Shown here: piece after piece, positions 31,917-44,127 of the stretch | Layout of the letters: every line of letters starts with the position of its first letter | How positions within the stretch are numbered: the first letter of the stretch is position 1 | Assembly (NCBI RefSeq): GCF_004664715.2 | Contig: NC_051083.1 | Coordinates: 117,934,534 to 117,998,533, forward strand | Source: Peromyscus leucopus | Taxonomy: Eukaryota; Chordata; Mammalia; Rodentia; Cricetidae | DNA: 64,000 bases | Reading direction: 5' to 3' | Notes under the pieces: model-generated | Told to the model about the DNA's origin: nothing | What the model saw: the letters and a program-made list of their open reading frames with translations, nothing else | The model's database searches: none | Program-made: the position numbers and the translations under genes

Positions 31917-32442
31917 AATTAGGTTTCAGCCTAGAAATATGACTTCTGGGGCTGGGTCCTGCATATGTAATCCCCACCCCCAACATGTACAACTCAGGTG
32001 GTCACCGAAACAGTATTGGCAAAATGGTACTTCCCTGGAATGGGATTCTTAGCAGACACACAAGTCACAAGTGTAAGACAGATTTATTTTCCCTGTTTCG
32101 GGAAACTCTCTGTCTCGCAAACGAGGAAGGCCAAGCCAGGCATGGTAAGAAACTATACCTTCCCGCTGCCTGTCAGCTCTTTGCAGCGATTTCTCAGAAT
32201 CCTTTCTTTTCATTCCCTTTCACTGATTCAGCCTCCCAATGGCTCCTTGATTCCAGGGCATCGATCTCCCCGTTCATCTTTGCTTCCAATCAGAAAGAGC
32301 GTTGTAAAACCTCCCTTCGGTCAAAGCTCTCTTCTGCTAGAGGAAGAGTGCTAACTAACTCTACCAGCATGCTGGCAGAGGCCGGCCAGGGGACGTGTTT
32401 AAGAGGTAAAGGAGCTCGGGAGCGGTGAGGAGAGCCGGCACT
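31917..32442. other. Single-copy noncoding DNA
   Basis: Two overlapping plus frames (147 and 118 codons) without recognisable motifs; read as chance. Confidence 0.5.
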
Positions 32443-32688
32443 GACTGCTGGACTTAGGACAAGTGACTCGAACTTTCTGGGACTGTTTCCTCATCTGAAG
32501 AAAGGATGTAGTGCTCATGTCACTACCCTAGGATGAAAAAATAAGGCTAGAAGGAGGAGATCAAAACCCAAACCCAAACCAAAAAAGCTAAACATAGTGG
32601 ACTCACTTCGTGTGATGCCTGGCATATAGAAAGTACTCTAGGAGGGTTAGCTGTTATGAACATTGTTATTATTGTCGATAGGCCAGAA
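32443..32688 (+). repeat. MIR SINE, near full length
   Basis: 'ggacttaggacaagtgact', 'gactgtttcctcatctgaag', then after a diverged middle with 'cccaaacccaaacc', 'tgatgcctggcatatagaaa' and 'ggttagctgttatgaacatt'. The sense 3' end is retained. Confidence 0.8.
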
Positions 32689-33469
32689 ATAGGTTTGTTC
32701 TTTGAGAAATTCTTTGTAACCTCATAACACTCTCTGGAATGAGATTTTTGTATTTTCTTCATGTTTATTGTACATTCAGTACCCTCTATGGACACTAATC
32801 TTGCCCTTTTAGGTTTTTCTTGATTTGCATCACAAGACCTGTCCCTCTCCTTTACATGGCCCGGTTTAGTTACTATGTCTAAGTACCCGGTGGCCTCGCC
32901 CTTTAAGGAGTCTCTCTCTATACTGTGATCATCCGACCTCCCTTCCATGGCTTCCGGCTGCCCTCACTAGTTTGCTTCACTCTTTCTTGCCTGGCCTTGT
33001 TAGACAGCTTCTCCCAATCCTCAACCCTTTCCTGACTCCATCAAGACTTCTTTGTGGCTGTCTGTTTTGCATTTCTCTTCTGTTGGATCGGGTAGCTATT
33101 TTCTTCCATGACTTCTTTAAAATGAGAGGGCTGTTAGCTGTGATGTGGAAGCATATGCCAATTTGTTGTTGCATCATCAGAGTGAGACTGTGTGTGTGAT
33201 CCTGGTCTGTCTCCCAGTTCTCGTGCTGGGTTCTTCTCTGGTGTGGAGAAATAAATAAAATAATTAAATGCCTGAAGTTCTGAGTGCAGACATTCTGCCT
33301 GCCTTTCTTTCTCCATACCTGTCCCAGTACCTGAACTGGGCTGATTCAAATTGGAATTAACTATTCTGTGGGATAGGTTCATGTATTTCTCAGAGCTCAT
33401 CTTTTGAAAATTCTTCTCTTCCACATTAACTGTCATAAGAATCAATGGACTTGATTTATAGCAGGAGTC
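32689..33469 (-). other. Purine-rich minus strand with several charged open frames
   Basis: No repeat recognised. On the minus strand open frames at 33134-33445, 32977-33177 and 32547-32948 abut or overlap and translate to Lys/Glu/Arg-rich peptides. Frequent ATA and TTA codons argue against a constrained mammalian exon. It may be a decayed coding relic or simply purine-rich DNA. Confidence 0.35.
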
Positions 33470-33606
33470 AGAGCAGCAGAGGCAGGAGGATTGTTGTGAG
33501 GCCAGTATGTTCTACATAGCAAGTTCCAGACCAGCCATGCGGGGAGAGAGAAAGAGAGAGAGAGAGAGAATATAAAATAATAAAATAAAATAAATAAATA
33601 AATAGA
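33470..33606 (+). repeat. B1 fragment followed by (GA)n and (AAATA)n
   Basis: 'cagaggcaggaggattg', 'agttccagaccagcc', then (GA)n 33543-33570 and AAATA/AAAT units to 33606. Confidence 0.75.
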
Positions 33607-34263
33607 TTTGGTGTTTCCTCCCCCACTGCTCCTGGAACTCAGCTCAGCTCAGCTCACGTTCTAAATGTCATGTATGTAGGAAGAGTCTGTGTGTTGAACT
33701 CCGCTCAGCTTTGATGGTAAGGAGCATTTTTCTCTATCACCACCTCCACTCTCAGTAACCGGCAGCCTCACACATTTGCTTGCCTTAGCCTCTCACACAC
33801 AAATGCTGACTGCTAGATTATTAGCACTGGTGGTTGTAGCATGCCCTTGCTTGGATTTTGTCCCTAGAGTCTTTTTATTGAGAGTTTTTATATTAAACAT
33901 ACACCAAGTCCCAAGCTTGATTTTTAACTGATCCCACATGAAGGAAAGATTTTCAACTCATAACACACGAGGCACATCTGTTCTGCTTATTTGAATTCAG
34001 GCCGCACCATTCTTCTTCTTCTTATAGAAGCTGGCTGTTGAGTATCACTATTTGTCTCTTTTAGTTCCATTGAACTCTCCTGAATGCTGCCCCCATTTCT
34101 GGATCTTTTAAACACACATCCTGGAGTCTATGATATGATGGAACAACTCCCATTTCCATTTTCTCTTTCCCCAAGTTCTGCTGTTGGTCTGATGTCCTGT
34201 GCAGGCAGTTGGAACATGAGAGTCCCTGTCAGATGTGGTCGGTCATTATTTTAAAGTTGAGAT
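33607..34263. other. Single-copy noncoding DNA
   Basis: Nothing recognised, apart from a short 'agctcagctcagctcacg' pentamer run near 33640. Confidence 0.5.
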
Positions 34264-34400
34264 ATGAGCTGGGCTTGTGGTACACACTCAGGATCCCAGA
34301 ATTTGGGAGGTTGAGGTAGGAAAATCTTGCACTTCTGACCAGTAGGGACTGTATAAAAAGACTGTATCTCAAAAGAACTATAAAAAAACCAAAACAAAAA
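34264..34400 (+). repeat. Diverged B1-like SINE
   Basis: 'gagctgggcttgtggtacac', 'gatcccagaatttgggaggt', 'actgtatctcaaaagaac' plus A-rich tail. Confidence 0.75.
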
Positions 34401-34411
34401 CAAAAACTAGT

Positions 34412-34585
34412 CTGGTTAAGTGGTGGTGGTGCACTTTTAATCCCAGCACTCTGGAGGCAGAGGCAGGCGGATCTCTATGAGTTCCAGGCCAGCCTGGGCT
34501 ACAAAGTGAGTTCCAGGATAGCCAGGGCCACATAAAGAAACCCTGTCTTGAAAAAAAAAAAACAAACAAAAAAAAAAGAAAGACA
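34412..34585 (+). repeat. B1 SINE
   Basis: 'aagtggtggtggtgcacttt', 'ggcaggcggatctctatgag', 'ttccaggccagcctgggcta', 'gaaaccctgtcttgaaa' and an interrupted A tail. It directly follows the older copy at 34264, apparently having inserted at that copy's A-rich tail. Confidence 0.93.
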
Positions 34586-34784
34586 AAAAACTGAGGAGAT
34601 TCAAAGATCTTGGTATAAACACCTCTCGATACCATTCCCATATGCTCTCATGAACAAGAGAAAGGGGGTTTGTATCTGACTTCTATGAATGAAAAAGCTC
34701 TGGGTGTGCCCAAGGGCATGTGAACACTAGGACACTCAGGCTAGACATATGATCTCACTCCCACCCTCTTGGTAGTGTTGGAGG

Positions 34785-34830
34785 TGATGCCAGGCTGAGG
34801 ATTCTACCACTGAGCTACATTAGCATGAGG
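34785..34830 (-). repeat. ID fragment, antisense
   Basis: 'ggattctaccactgagctac' is the reversed A-box region of the ID head. Confidence 0.6.
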
Positions 34831-35332
34831 CAGCCCTTATGCTAGGCTCTAACCTCTGACAACACAAGAGCCCACTGAGATTATTCTCCTGCATGGTATT
34901 ATCACAGTAGGGATTTAAGTGGGGGGGGGCAGGGAGGGCAAATTGGGTCATACAGCACATAACACAAAGGAAGTAGGTATGTCGTCGCTAAGTAAACAGG
35001 GTGGGTCTAAGTAGGGCTAAATGATAAATGATAGAAGGACTCAAGTTGGAATCTTAATTACCAGTGCAAACTAGGTCTACTTGTTCAATTTCTTTAAGCC
35101 TTGGACTACTGATCTTTTAACTAAGGGATATTACTATTTCCTACTTCAGAGCTGTTATGAAGACAAAAAGGATGGTTCAAATAAGTCCCCAGCATACACC
35201 CACCACTCATGAGTTAAGCACTACCCCAAATACAGCAGTCGCTGTTAGCAGATGTGTATCCAAGGCTCAGTCCTCGTGTTGATTCTGACGGCTAGCACAC
35301 AGTAGGCACTCAAAAAAGACTGACTTCACACC
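34831..35332. other. Single-copy DNA with a short L2-like tail
   Basis: A 10-nt G run starts at 34921. 35275-35325 ('ctagcacacagtaggcactc') resembles an L2/MIR 3' end. Confidence 0.45.
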
Positions 35333-35630
35333 AAAGACCACACATTGCACAATTACACTTAAATGAGACATCTAGAATAAGTGAATTCATAGCCAGAAAG
35401 CACATCAGTTGTTTCCAACAGCTGTTGGGAGAAGGGGTGAGGAATGAATGTTTAAAGCATATGGGAGTCTTCTCTGGGGTGATGAAAATGTCACAGAACT
35501 AGGCAGAGGTTATGCTGATACAATAATGTACTTCATGTACTGAAGAGTAGTAAACTGTGCATTTGAAAATTGTTAAAGTAGTAAATTTTATGTAATTTGT
35601 ATTTTATTACCACAAAACCACTGGCTTGTA
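35333..35630 (+). mobile_element. Ancient L1M 3' end
   Basis: 'gacatctagaataagtgaat', 'cagttgtttccaacagctg', 'tggggtgatgaaaatgtcac', 'aaactgtgcatttgaaaat' and 'ttattaccacaaaacc' follow the L1M 3'-UTR order. Confidence 0.8.
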
Positions 35631-35887
35631 TTAAGCCCTTAATTCTCTTCCGGATTCCTCTCATCTACAGGGTTGATAATCGGTCACCCACTTGTATTCT
35701 AGGGCAATCTGAGAAGTCTTGGTCATACGCTAGGCAGATACCCAGCAAAATGGCTGGGCTGTAGCTCTCATCTTGTCCTACCTGGTATTTGGCTTTGCTA
35801 TCCTTCTCTTTGACCTGAACCTACAGAGGATGAGGAAGAGGAAGAATAGTAGAGTGGGCAAGGGGCCAGCAAGAACTATCAGCTTAA

Positions 35888-36300
35888 GGGGCAGAAAGAT
35901 GGCTCAGCCAGGCAAGTACTTGTCAAACAAACATCAGGCCCAGAATTCCAATCCCAGAATCCACAGAAACACAAAGCCTAGGAACACATGCCTACAATCT
36001 TAGTGCTCCTATGGTGAGGTGGGAGATAGACATAGAGGAATCCACAGATGCTTTGGGGCCAGCTAACCTGGCATGCCCAGTGGCCAACAACAACAACCAA
36101 CAGCAGACCTTGTCTTAAGGTGCAATGGGAAGACCGACAGTGGAGGTTGTCCTCTGACATCCACGTGTATTCTGTGGCATGTGTCACCCATACTCCAATA
36201 TGTACATACACTCACACACAAGCACACATGCACACACGTACACCATACATGCACACTGCACACACATGCACATCACATCACATCACACACACACACACTT
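35888..36300 (+). repeat. Long B2/B3-family SINE with CA-rich tail
   Basis: 'gggcagaaagatggctcagc', 'ggcccagaattccaatccc', 'ttggggccagctaacctgg', 'cagaccttgtcttaaggtg', 'ctctgacatccacgtgtat', then a CA/CACAT-rich tail 36203-36300 including three CATCA units. Confidence 0.85.
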
Positions 36301-37499
36301 TTTAAGAATGGAAAACACAACAACAACCTATCAGTTTAGGTCTAGTCAAAACACTGATGTCCAGCTCCAACCTGATTGTCTCTTAGGTTGCTTCATGCTG
36401 ACCAGCCCAACTAGAAGGCACGCTCAGCCTTGCTTCTGGAAAGAGCTGTTCTTTGCACTACTGCAGGGGACCTAAGGAGACCCATGGCATTTCTAAGACC
36501 CCACTGTACCTTCCTTAACCAATCACCCAGCACTCCAAACACCAAGATTCTTGAGCTGCCACCAGGAATGTCTCTGGAGTAAATTAAGTTTTTTTTAGGG
36601 AGGTAGAGTGGGGGAGATTGAGCAATGGGCTGCAGTCTGGGGTCTAAAGAGTGACTGGAGCATTTGAAATGTGTTACCCAATAAAAATCTCTGCTAAGGC
36701 CCAAGACTGAAATAACTCAGCTGGGCTCTGGTCTCAGCAGGGCCCATTCATTAGCTAACACTTCTCATCTGTGATGGTTACAGACAGGTTTTTTCATGCC
36801 CCCTGAAATGGGCTTCAACATTGCAGCTGGCAGACAGCTGTGGCCTCACAGTGTTTACATTACCCAGACGAATGCAGTCTGTGCAGGAGACACAGAATGA
36901 ATCTGATTTAGCTGTTGGAAAATGGGATTTTGAAAAGTTCCATGGTTTTCTCTCACAACCCCCCACTCCCCACCCCACCCCACTCTGCGGGCAGCAGAAA
37001 GACTGAAGGAGGAACGGAACAGGCATGGAGGAGAAAAAGGAGTCTGCTGTTTCTGGGCTGGGGCTTTCCTTTGCTTGGAATATCTTTGTGTGACACCTCC
37101 AGGTGGTGGGAGCTGGGTGGAGGGCATAGGATTAAGGGGGCTGTGGCACAGCATCCCCCCCACCCCAGCTGAATCTTACTGGTCAGCTCTAGATCTCTGG
37201 GTCCTCAGCGTAGCCAGCAAGAGACAGCTGGGTAAAGGCCGTCAACAGTGGTCTATTCCATTCCCTTCACCTCTAGACATGAAGAGGACAAAAGGAACAG
37301 AGTCCCCTCAGACAACTGGGCCCATGACTGATTGGTCTGCAATGTGGAAGCGGGGTCGGTTAACCCTGTGGTGGTGTGTAGGACCCACTGCACTGCATCA
37401 TGGGAAATGCCCCACAAACATTTTGCTTTATATTGTCAGGTCAGCAGTATTAAGCGAGCGCCCATCTTTTTATCTGCATCCCAGTCCTCTGTTCTTGTA
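36301..37499. other. Single-copy noncoding DNA
   Basis: No repeat recognised. 36760-36940 reads like conserved noncoding DNA (impression only). An 'aataaa' at about 36681 has no exon upstream that I can support. Confidence 0.45.
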
Positions 37500-37850
37500 G
37501 TTCCTTAGACCTGCCCCAGAGAATCATCCTTCTGCTTTCCTCTGCCTGACTTCTTCTGCAGGGAGCTCTTCCCGCCATCTAAAGTTCCATTTTTCTACTC
37601 TATTCTGGCCCATCATCAAACATCTCCTGAACATCAACCACATGCTGAACCCTTTGTTCAGTTATTAGAGATATGTGCAAACAACCAGACAGAAGCACTT
37701 TCCACAAGGAATTCAGTTTGAAGGGAAGGAATGCAAGACAGCAGCAAATTATAGGAAAATGTGGAGACGGCTATGATCAGGCCAAGGGATTCATGGAGTC
37801 AAGAGGAGAACATCTCACCCAATGTTGACAGAACGGTGAGGAGTAGACTT
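37500..37850 (+). repeat. Probable ancient L2-type fragments
   Basis: 37505-37600 ('cctctgcctgacttcttct', 'gagctcttcccgcc') and 37620-37840 ('accacatgctgaacc', 'aacaaccagacagaagcac') resemble blocks of old mammalian L2-related repeats. Diverged. Confidence 0.4.
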
Positions 37851-39027
37851 CCCCAGCATGGTTTTCATCGGCCACTCATCTCCTTAACACGCTACATTGC
37901 CTCCACAATTTGATTCCAGCCCTTTTCAACCAAATGCCCACCATTCCCTTTAAATCTCTATTCCTGAAAGACTAGTCCCTGTGAGTCAACATCCACTTGT
38001 CCCCTTGTCCTTCCTCTTACCTGCGTCTAGCAGGGAGGCATCATGTCTCCTCCATGTCCTGTCTTCCTCCACACCCACGCAGTGCCTAGAACACAGTGTC
38101 TGTTGACTGCTGACCTGGGAAGCACATCTTTTACTATGGGACTGATCTGACTCCAAGGAGCATGAAAAATGATTGCCCTGCCATAAGACAGGATCGTTGG
38201 GGAAATCTGGGAATGCAGATGAAGGGGTTTCAAATTTTTTCCCCCAACTTGCTCGTAACCTGGAAAGAGGACATCAAGCCGATAATCAAGTGGAGGTTTG
38301 TGTTTCAAGAGCTCCAGTTGGCAGAAAGTGGGATATATTTTCCTTTCTGATTTAAATATTTAGCCTGATTTGTTTGGGGCTTTATTATTTTTTTTCTTAG
38401 CTTTGTTTTGTTTTGGTCCCGGGCCTGCTGGTCAGGGCTAATTTGTACAGCTGCTTTTTCGTTTGGTTTCTTCCAAGAAAGCGAGAGGAAATAAGGTTGC
38501 CAGCAAATCTGCAGTTACCAAGGTTTTCCTAAGATGAATATTATTTTTCTCTCCTAATTCCACCAAATACAGTATAAAGAAAAGCATGTGACTATTCCAC
38601 AAATTTAGTTGTACCAGGGGTCAAATTCTGTACTCTGTCCACATCCTGGTCTTGGGAGACTTATAATGCTGATTTCCTGACCCACTATTTGGGGAAATTG
38701 TACTGTAGTTGCAGAATGGTAAATTCCCCTGCTTTTGTGCTTGGGTTCTCAGACTTGGCTCCTTCCGAGTTGCAGCAGAAATGTTAAAGGGACTGTGTTG
38801 CAGAGGCTAGGAGAATGGGAGAGGTTAGGCAGGAGAACCCTCAAGGAGTAGGTCTTCGGAGCGCCAGATTCTGGGGGGTTTGTTTGTTTGTTTGTTTTTG
38901 TTTTTTGTTTTTGTTTTGCCACTGACAAATTCTGTGACACAGGCAAGTTACTTCTTCTTACTGAACATCTTCCAGGGGATCTGAGTGGGATAGCCTAAAA
39001 CATTAGGGTGTGGTGTTTCTACAAAGG
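37851..39027. other. Single-copy DNA, possible regulatory stretch
   Basis: 38030-38125 ends with 'gtgcctagaacacagtgtct', an L2-like tail. 38210-38560 is T-rich single-copy DNA that may be conserved. 38878-38922 is a TTTG-rich run. Confidence 0.45.
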
Positions 39028-39155
39028 CTAGTCAAGCTGGGCAGAGCAGCACATGCTTGTAATCCCAGCTCTAGGGAGGCAGAGGCAGGAGGATTACATG
39101 TTTGAAGCCAGTTTAGGCTTTTAGTAAGACTCTGTCTCAAAGAAAATTAAAAAGC
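39028..39155 (+). repeat. B1/proto-B1 SINE
   Basis: 'gctgggcagagcagcacatg', 'cttgtaatcccagctctagg', 'gaggcaggaggattacatg', 'gactctgtctcaaag'. Confidence 0.85.
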
Positions 39156-39336
39156 CATTAAGGAAAGTCCCAAAGGTTTGTGGGTATTGAGAAAGCTTCC
39201 TTTCACTGGCCTTTACTTATGAGGCATTTGTCCAAGTTTGTGCTTATCATTTCTCCAGCCTGAAAACTGTCTAGAAGGGACTGTCCATGTTCTTACTGAG
39301 CAATGAGAGCCTACATTAGGTGGCTGGTATTGGAGG

Positions 39337-39990
39337 TCAATTTTTCACAGCTTTATTGAGATATATGTTATACACTATGCAATGTTTCCATTTAAAGTAT
39401 GCAATTCAGTGGGTTTTGTATATTCTGAATTGTGCAACCATCACCACAATCATTTCCAGAATATCCTCAGCCTCCTAGAGGAACTTGCCCTATTTAGCTA
39501 TTATTGTCCCAGCCCTGAATTCCCCAGGCTGCCTAGTCCTAGGCAACCACTAATCTACTTTCTCTTTCTAAGGATTGGCCTTTTCTTCCATTTCATAAAA
39601 CAGAAGCAATATGGTGTATCTGGTGATGAGAATTTTCACCTAGAATAATGACTTTAAGATTTATTATAGTTATGGAATATACGTGCATTTCATTTTGGGG
39701 GTGTGAATAACATCCCATTATATGAGTGTGGCATCTTTGCTTATCCACTCATCAGATGAGGGCCATTTGAGTTCTTCCCATCTTGACCACAGGCATTCAT
39801 GGACATTTGTTTTCAGTTCTCTTGGGATACAGCTAGGAGTGGATCTGGTAAGTTCTATGGTCACTATATATTTAATCATTTCAGAGCTTCAGATTGATTT
39901 GTTAGTGATAGAAGAGGGCTCCAATGTATGGAGGTCATTTTTTAATTCCTCCACACTGATAGAAAACACTTTCTGGGGTTGGTGATTTTT
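39337..39990 (-). mobile_element. Ancient L1M fragment, antisense
   Basis: 'agctttattgagatatatg', 'atgcaattcagtgggttttg', 'gtgcaaccatcaccacaat', 'ggcaaccactaatctacttt', 'ttatccactcatcagatgag', 'cagctaggagtggatctgg' follow the antisense L1M order for about 650 bp. Confidence 0.93.
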
Positions 39991-42756
39991 AAAAGCCACC
40001 TCCATGGGGTAGCTTGCCTATATAATGGTAAATTTCTGAAGAACAAGTTTTTCTAACCTCCATTTTTCTTTACGGCTTCTAGATCCTGGGGAAAGATGAT
40101 GTGAGGGGAGCCACCATTTGCCTTAACAACTGCAGAAACTCAACGGCCACGCTTCTAGGTTGTCTGATAAAATGACTGCTAAGATACCAAGGAGTTTGAC
40201 TTACACTAAGATGAAAGTGGGCTCATATCTACCTTAACCTTTTCAAGACCATCTTCTGTCAGCACTAGGTCATTTCTGGGGAGCAGGGAGTTGAGGGTCT
40301 CTTGGCATACCCATACCTACCCAGCCTTAGTGTTGATCATTCCTGGTTGGGATAGGAAGACAAAAAAGAGAAAAGGAACCCAGAGCCTTATGTAGAGGAA
40401 ACACAGGGACCGATTTGGCTCAGGAGGTACCTATTCATGTTGACTTAACAGTGTCATTAGTAATAACAATGGTTTCCCCCCATAAAAGTGTGCCAGCTTG
40501 AACAGCCAATGTATGGTCATCACATTCAGCTCTGTGAAGGCTACCAAAGTTTTCACCTGGATGAGCTTATCACTCACTGAAATAAAGAACAGATCTCTCC
40601 AGAGTTGCTGAGGGGCAGTTCCAGAAGGGCAGTCAAAGCCAAGGACGGTGCACAACGGAAGCCAAATGCTGAGGAGATGCCAAGTGTAGAAAAGTACATT
40701 TTGGAGAGGTGTGGTGGAGCATGGAGATAAAATGGTCTGCCTGTATGGCTTCCTTGAATGAAATATAGAATTTAGGCACTCCAAGTTCTCTGACAAACCA
40801 AAGCCTCACGTATCATTCATCCTTGTTCTAATTAAAAGGCATGGTGCTCCCTTGTGCTTGGGCAGACAATTCACATGACCTCCCAGCTCATTTGGCAGCA
40901 CTTGGGAGAAATCTGGCCTTGCAATCAGACTAAATGATGTGTTACCCTACACTTAATCTCCACCATCCATCAAAATCCAAGGGCCTTGGCCTCAGCCCCT
41001 CGACAAGAGGCCCACAGTACCTGGGTAGGATTTCATTGAGGGAATGAATGCAAAGCCCCTAATTCTCCATCCATCTCAGCCCTCTGTAAACAGTTAAAGA
41101 CTGCAGCCAACAGCAAAAGACCTGCCAACCCAAATGAAAGCAGTGAGTCAGCAAAAGAAAGACAGATGGCAATGGATTAACTGTAGCACAGACAGCAAGA
41201 AGTACACCCTCCTTAGCTCCGACTAGATTGCCTCCCCTCAATTTCAGGTGACCTGGTGCTCCCACAGAGCCCCTGTGAACTGGCCTACGGGTGGGAGAAA
41301 GCGTTTGCTGTCCACACGCTGTGTGTAGCCAGAGCAGCAGAGGGGAACATTGCTCCAAACCAAGTCTCCAGGTTGTTCAGACAGGGGGGTGCAATGCAAA
41401 GAAAGCATTTATCAGGCTTCCCCCAGCCGTCTCACCTCCGTGCCACAGGGCCATTTCCTCTGTATTCTGCTCTCTTTAGCCATACTTAACTGATCCCGTA
41501 GTTTTGTTTATATATGGTTCTGTTTATATATGTTTTAATGGTATATATACACCATTATCACTATAATTTGGCCCATTCTTGCCCATCACTTACCACACCT
41601 CAAAGTTTAGAGATGTGAAGAAGTTGCAACTATATCTATAAAGGAAGAATTTGAGGGGTTGTGTGGGAATTTCCATCTCTAGAGTGATGAATCCCCTGCA
41701 CTGTGTTTTCTAGAACATCGGAAGTGTTTGGCAAATGTTTGTGCAATGGAAGAACGGATGGGTGAATGAAATCTCACACATAAAATATGGCCTGGACATT
41801 GGAGGTAGACTAGCATAAGCCCATTATGCTTCTTCAGCATCTCTGGGGACCACATGGCCCTTCATGGCTCACACCTCTTCCCTTAGTTCTGTCTTAAGTA
41901 GGTGGCACAAAGTACTTTGAAGCCTGCTCCCTCTGATTTCCCTTCAGAGTGATTTTGCTCTTCGAAGGTTTTTGTTTATTTGTTTTGTTTTGTTTTTAGT
42001 TTTATAAGTCCTTCCTTGAAGAAGAAACCCAGATGGTGTGACAAAGTGAGACTATCTTTCTTAGGAAGTAAATTCACAGTGAACAAGAAAGCTCTCAGTC
42101 AAAAGTTTGATTTTTGTCTTGAGAAACAGTCTAGCTTGGGGTGGAGGTGAAGGCTGAGGAGTGGGTAGGAGCCAGCCCTAATGTCGATGGTATTCTCTGA
42201 TTTTTCTATGCCTCTCTTTCTGTTCAGCCTGCATTCTGCTTTCTTTGGATCTGACTGCTAACCACAGAAGTTTCCAGAAGAAAACCTAGGGCAGCCGTGC
42301 ACGGGTGTTGCCAATTTCACAAACTACTATTTCAGTTCACATTTTCAAAACACCTCTGGGTACAAGTTAGAAAAGTCTACAGGGTCGCTAGTGAATTAGA
42401 GAAGGGAGCTGAGGAAAGACAAATAGAGAGGGAAGGGTATTTCAGATGAGTCTGGAAAGGAGAGAAGCAGAAGGCATGAAACCCTTCCACCTCCCTTCAG
42501 AGAAGGCCCCACCGCAGGAATAACGCTCGGGGAAGAGCAAAGCCACGAGGCAGGCTGCAGGCTGTCACTGCAGTTGCTGCTGGCCCCGTCCTGTTAGGGC
42601 TCACTTTTGGCCATGCATCCTTTGGAGCTGAACTCACCAGATCTCTGTGAGAGTGCAGGGGTGAAGAAGGAATAGGGCAGAGTATCTCACCAAGGGATGG
42701 CCATTGGCATGATACCTTGAAAGGAATTTATTTTCCAAAAATCAACAAAAGAAAGT
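39991..42756. other. Long single-copy noncoding stretch
   Basis: No repeat or exon recognised over 2.7 kb, apart from a short AT stretch at 41505-41555, an L2-like tail near 41700-41770 and a T/G-rich run near 41970-42000. Confidence 0.5.
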
Positions 42757-42905
42757 CACCCAGTGAGGCAGCTCATGCCTACCATCCCAGTACTTATGAG
42801 GCTGTAGCAGTCTCCTACTACTACCATGAACTCAGTAAAGGGCTGGGCTGAAGACCAGCCTGGGCTATAGAGTGAGACTATGTTAAAAACAAAACAAAAC
42901 AACCC
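42757..42905 (+). repeat. Diverged B1-like SINE
   Basis: 'gaggcagctcatgcctacca', 'tcccagtacttatgaggctg', 'aagaccagcctgggctatag', 'agtgagactatgttaaaaac' and an A/C-rich tail with an 11-nt C run. Confidence 0.8.
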
Positions 42906-42989
42906 CCCCCCCAAACCAAACCTCAGACAGAAAAGCAGACTGTAATAGGAAATCCTTCATTGCATTTGCCTGCTAGCTCATGGCTGGGC

Positions 42990-43280
42990 CACTTTCTTCA
43001 ATCAAATTTCCACTAGAATTCCTACTTTGTATGTCAAATTCTGTGTTAGGTACTTAGAGATACAATTATGTCCTGGACATGGTCCCTGCTCTCAAGGAAT
43101 TCATAGTCTGGTAGGGAAGGGAGAGACAAACAGATCACTAATTATAACACAGGACGATAAGAGCTAGAAGTTGCTGGGGGAGGCCAGAGGATGAGCACTT
43201 AAATCATTCTGGAGAGTCAGTGAAGGCTTCCTGAAAGACATGATGCATACACTGAAGAATGAGTAGGAGGAGGCCGGGTG
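42990..43280 (+). repeat. Ancient mammalian repeat (L2-like)
   Basis: 'ctgtgttaggtacttagaga', 'atggtccctgctctcaagga', 'attcatagtctggtaggga', 'agtgaaggcttcctgaaag', 'gaagaatgagtaggag' match a widespread mammalian repeat whose family name I cannot fix without a search. Confidence 0.65.
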
Positions 43281-44127
43281 AGCAAGGGACCGGGGAGAGT
43301 CTACTCCACACAGATGGGCTTTGTAGGAGTAAGCTTTGCTGAGGCACATGAACACAAAGATTTATAAAATACACAGTCCTAAATGGAAAGCTGATCAATG
43401 CAAGCAAAAGCTGGTCTTTGGGAAGACCATGAACATAAGTGAAAGTTAGTAAGTTTGTTTAAAGAACAACTCACTAAGGAGTGAAAAAAAACACAAAATA
43501 GTGGAAAGGAGAGGAAGACAGAATGCAGAAAAAGTGAGGAAGAATGTTAAATAGTCTTAGTAGGTGTGTAAGGGCATAAATTATAAGTGACAGATATTTT
43601 ATGTTAATATGTATGCCAGTACATTTAGAATCTAGGTGGACAGCATGAGAATGGACAGAATTGGAGAGGAAATTGAAATAGAATGGAAGATACACATCTT
43701 CTTTCCCTTCATGTGCATACACACAGACTTAATGGTAAACTGTATAATGCATTTAAGGAGCATACGATCCCTCACCCAACTCTGCCTTAGAGCATTGAAA
43801 ATGCTGAGAATTTTCTCCTTGCCTTCCCAAGGTTATTATTACCCCTATCTGAAATAGTAGGATGGACAGAAAGGCAACACTACAAAACTTCTAAGTACAC
43901 TAGCAGTGCACCAGCCTTCTACTTTTGAAAGAAGAAAACAACAAGTAGGTTTTAGCCAAGTATGGTAAATCCCAGAAATTTAAGGCTGATTCTCCATTAG
44001 GAAATGTGTCAATACAATTCATTGTATTTGCATATTAAAAAGCAAAATTATATGGTCATTTTTGTAAATGGAATTCAATAGATTTGAGAAAACTGATGAA
44101 CTCTCTGTTTCCAGAAGCCTATATGAA
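43281..44127. other. Unassigned, possibly old L1 ORF2 in part
   Basis: 43390-43500 ('gatcaatgcaagcaaaagct', 'ggtctttgggaagacc') resembles sense L1 ORF2. The remainder shows nothing. Confidence 0.4.

Noticed and set aside
31985..32428. 147-codon plus-strand open frame
   Set aside because: A second frame (31998-32354) overlaps almost entirely; no recognisable motif; GC fluctuation explains the length.
36681..36687. AATAAA-type polyadenylation signal
   Set aside because: No upstream terminal exon or 3' UTR could be recognised; AATAAA is frequent by chance in this AT-rich DNA.
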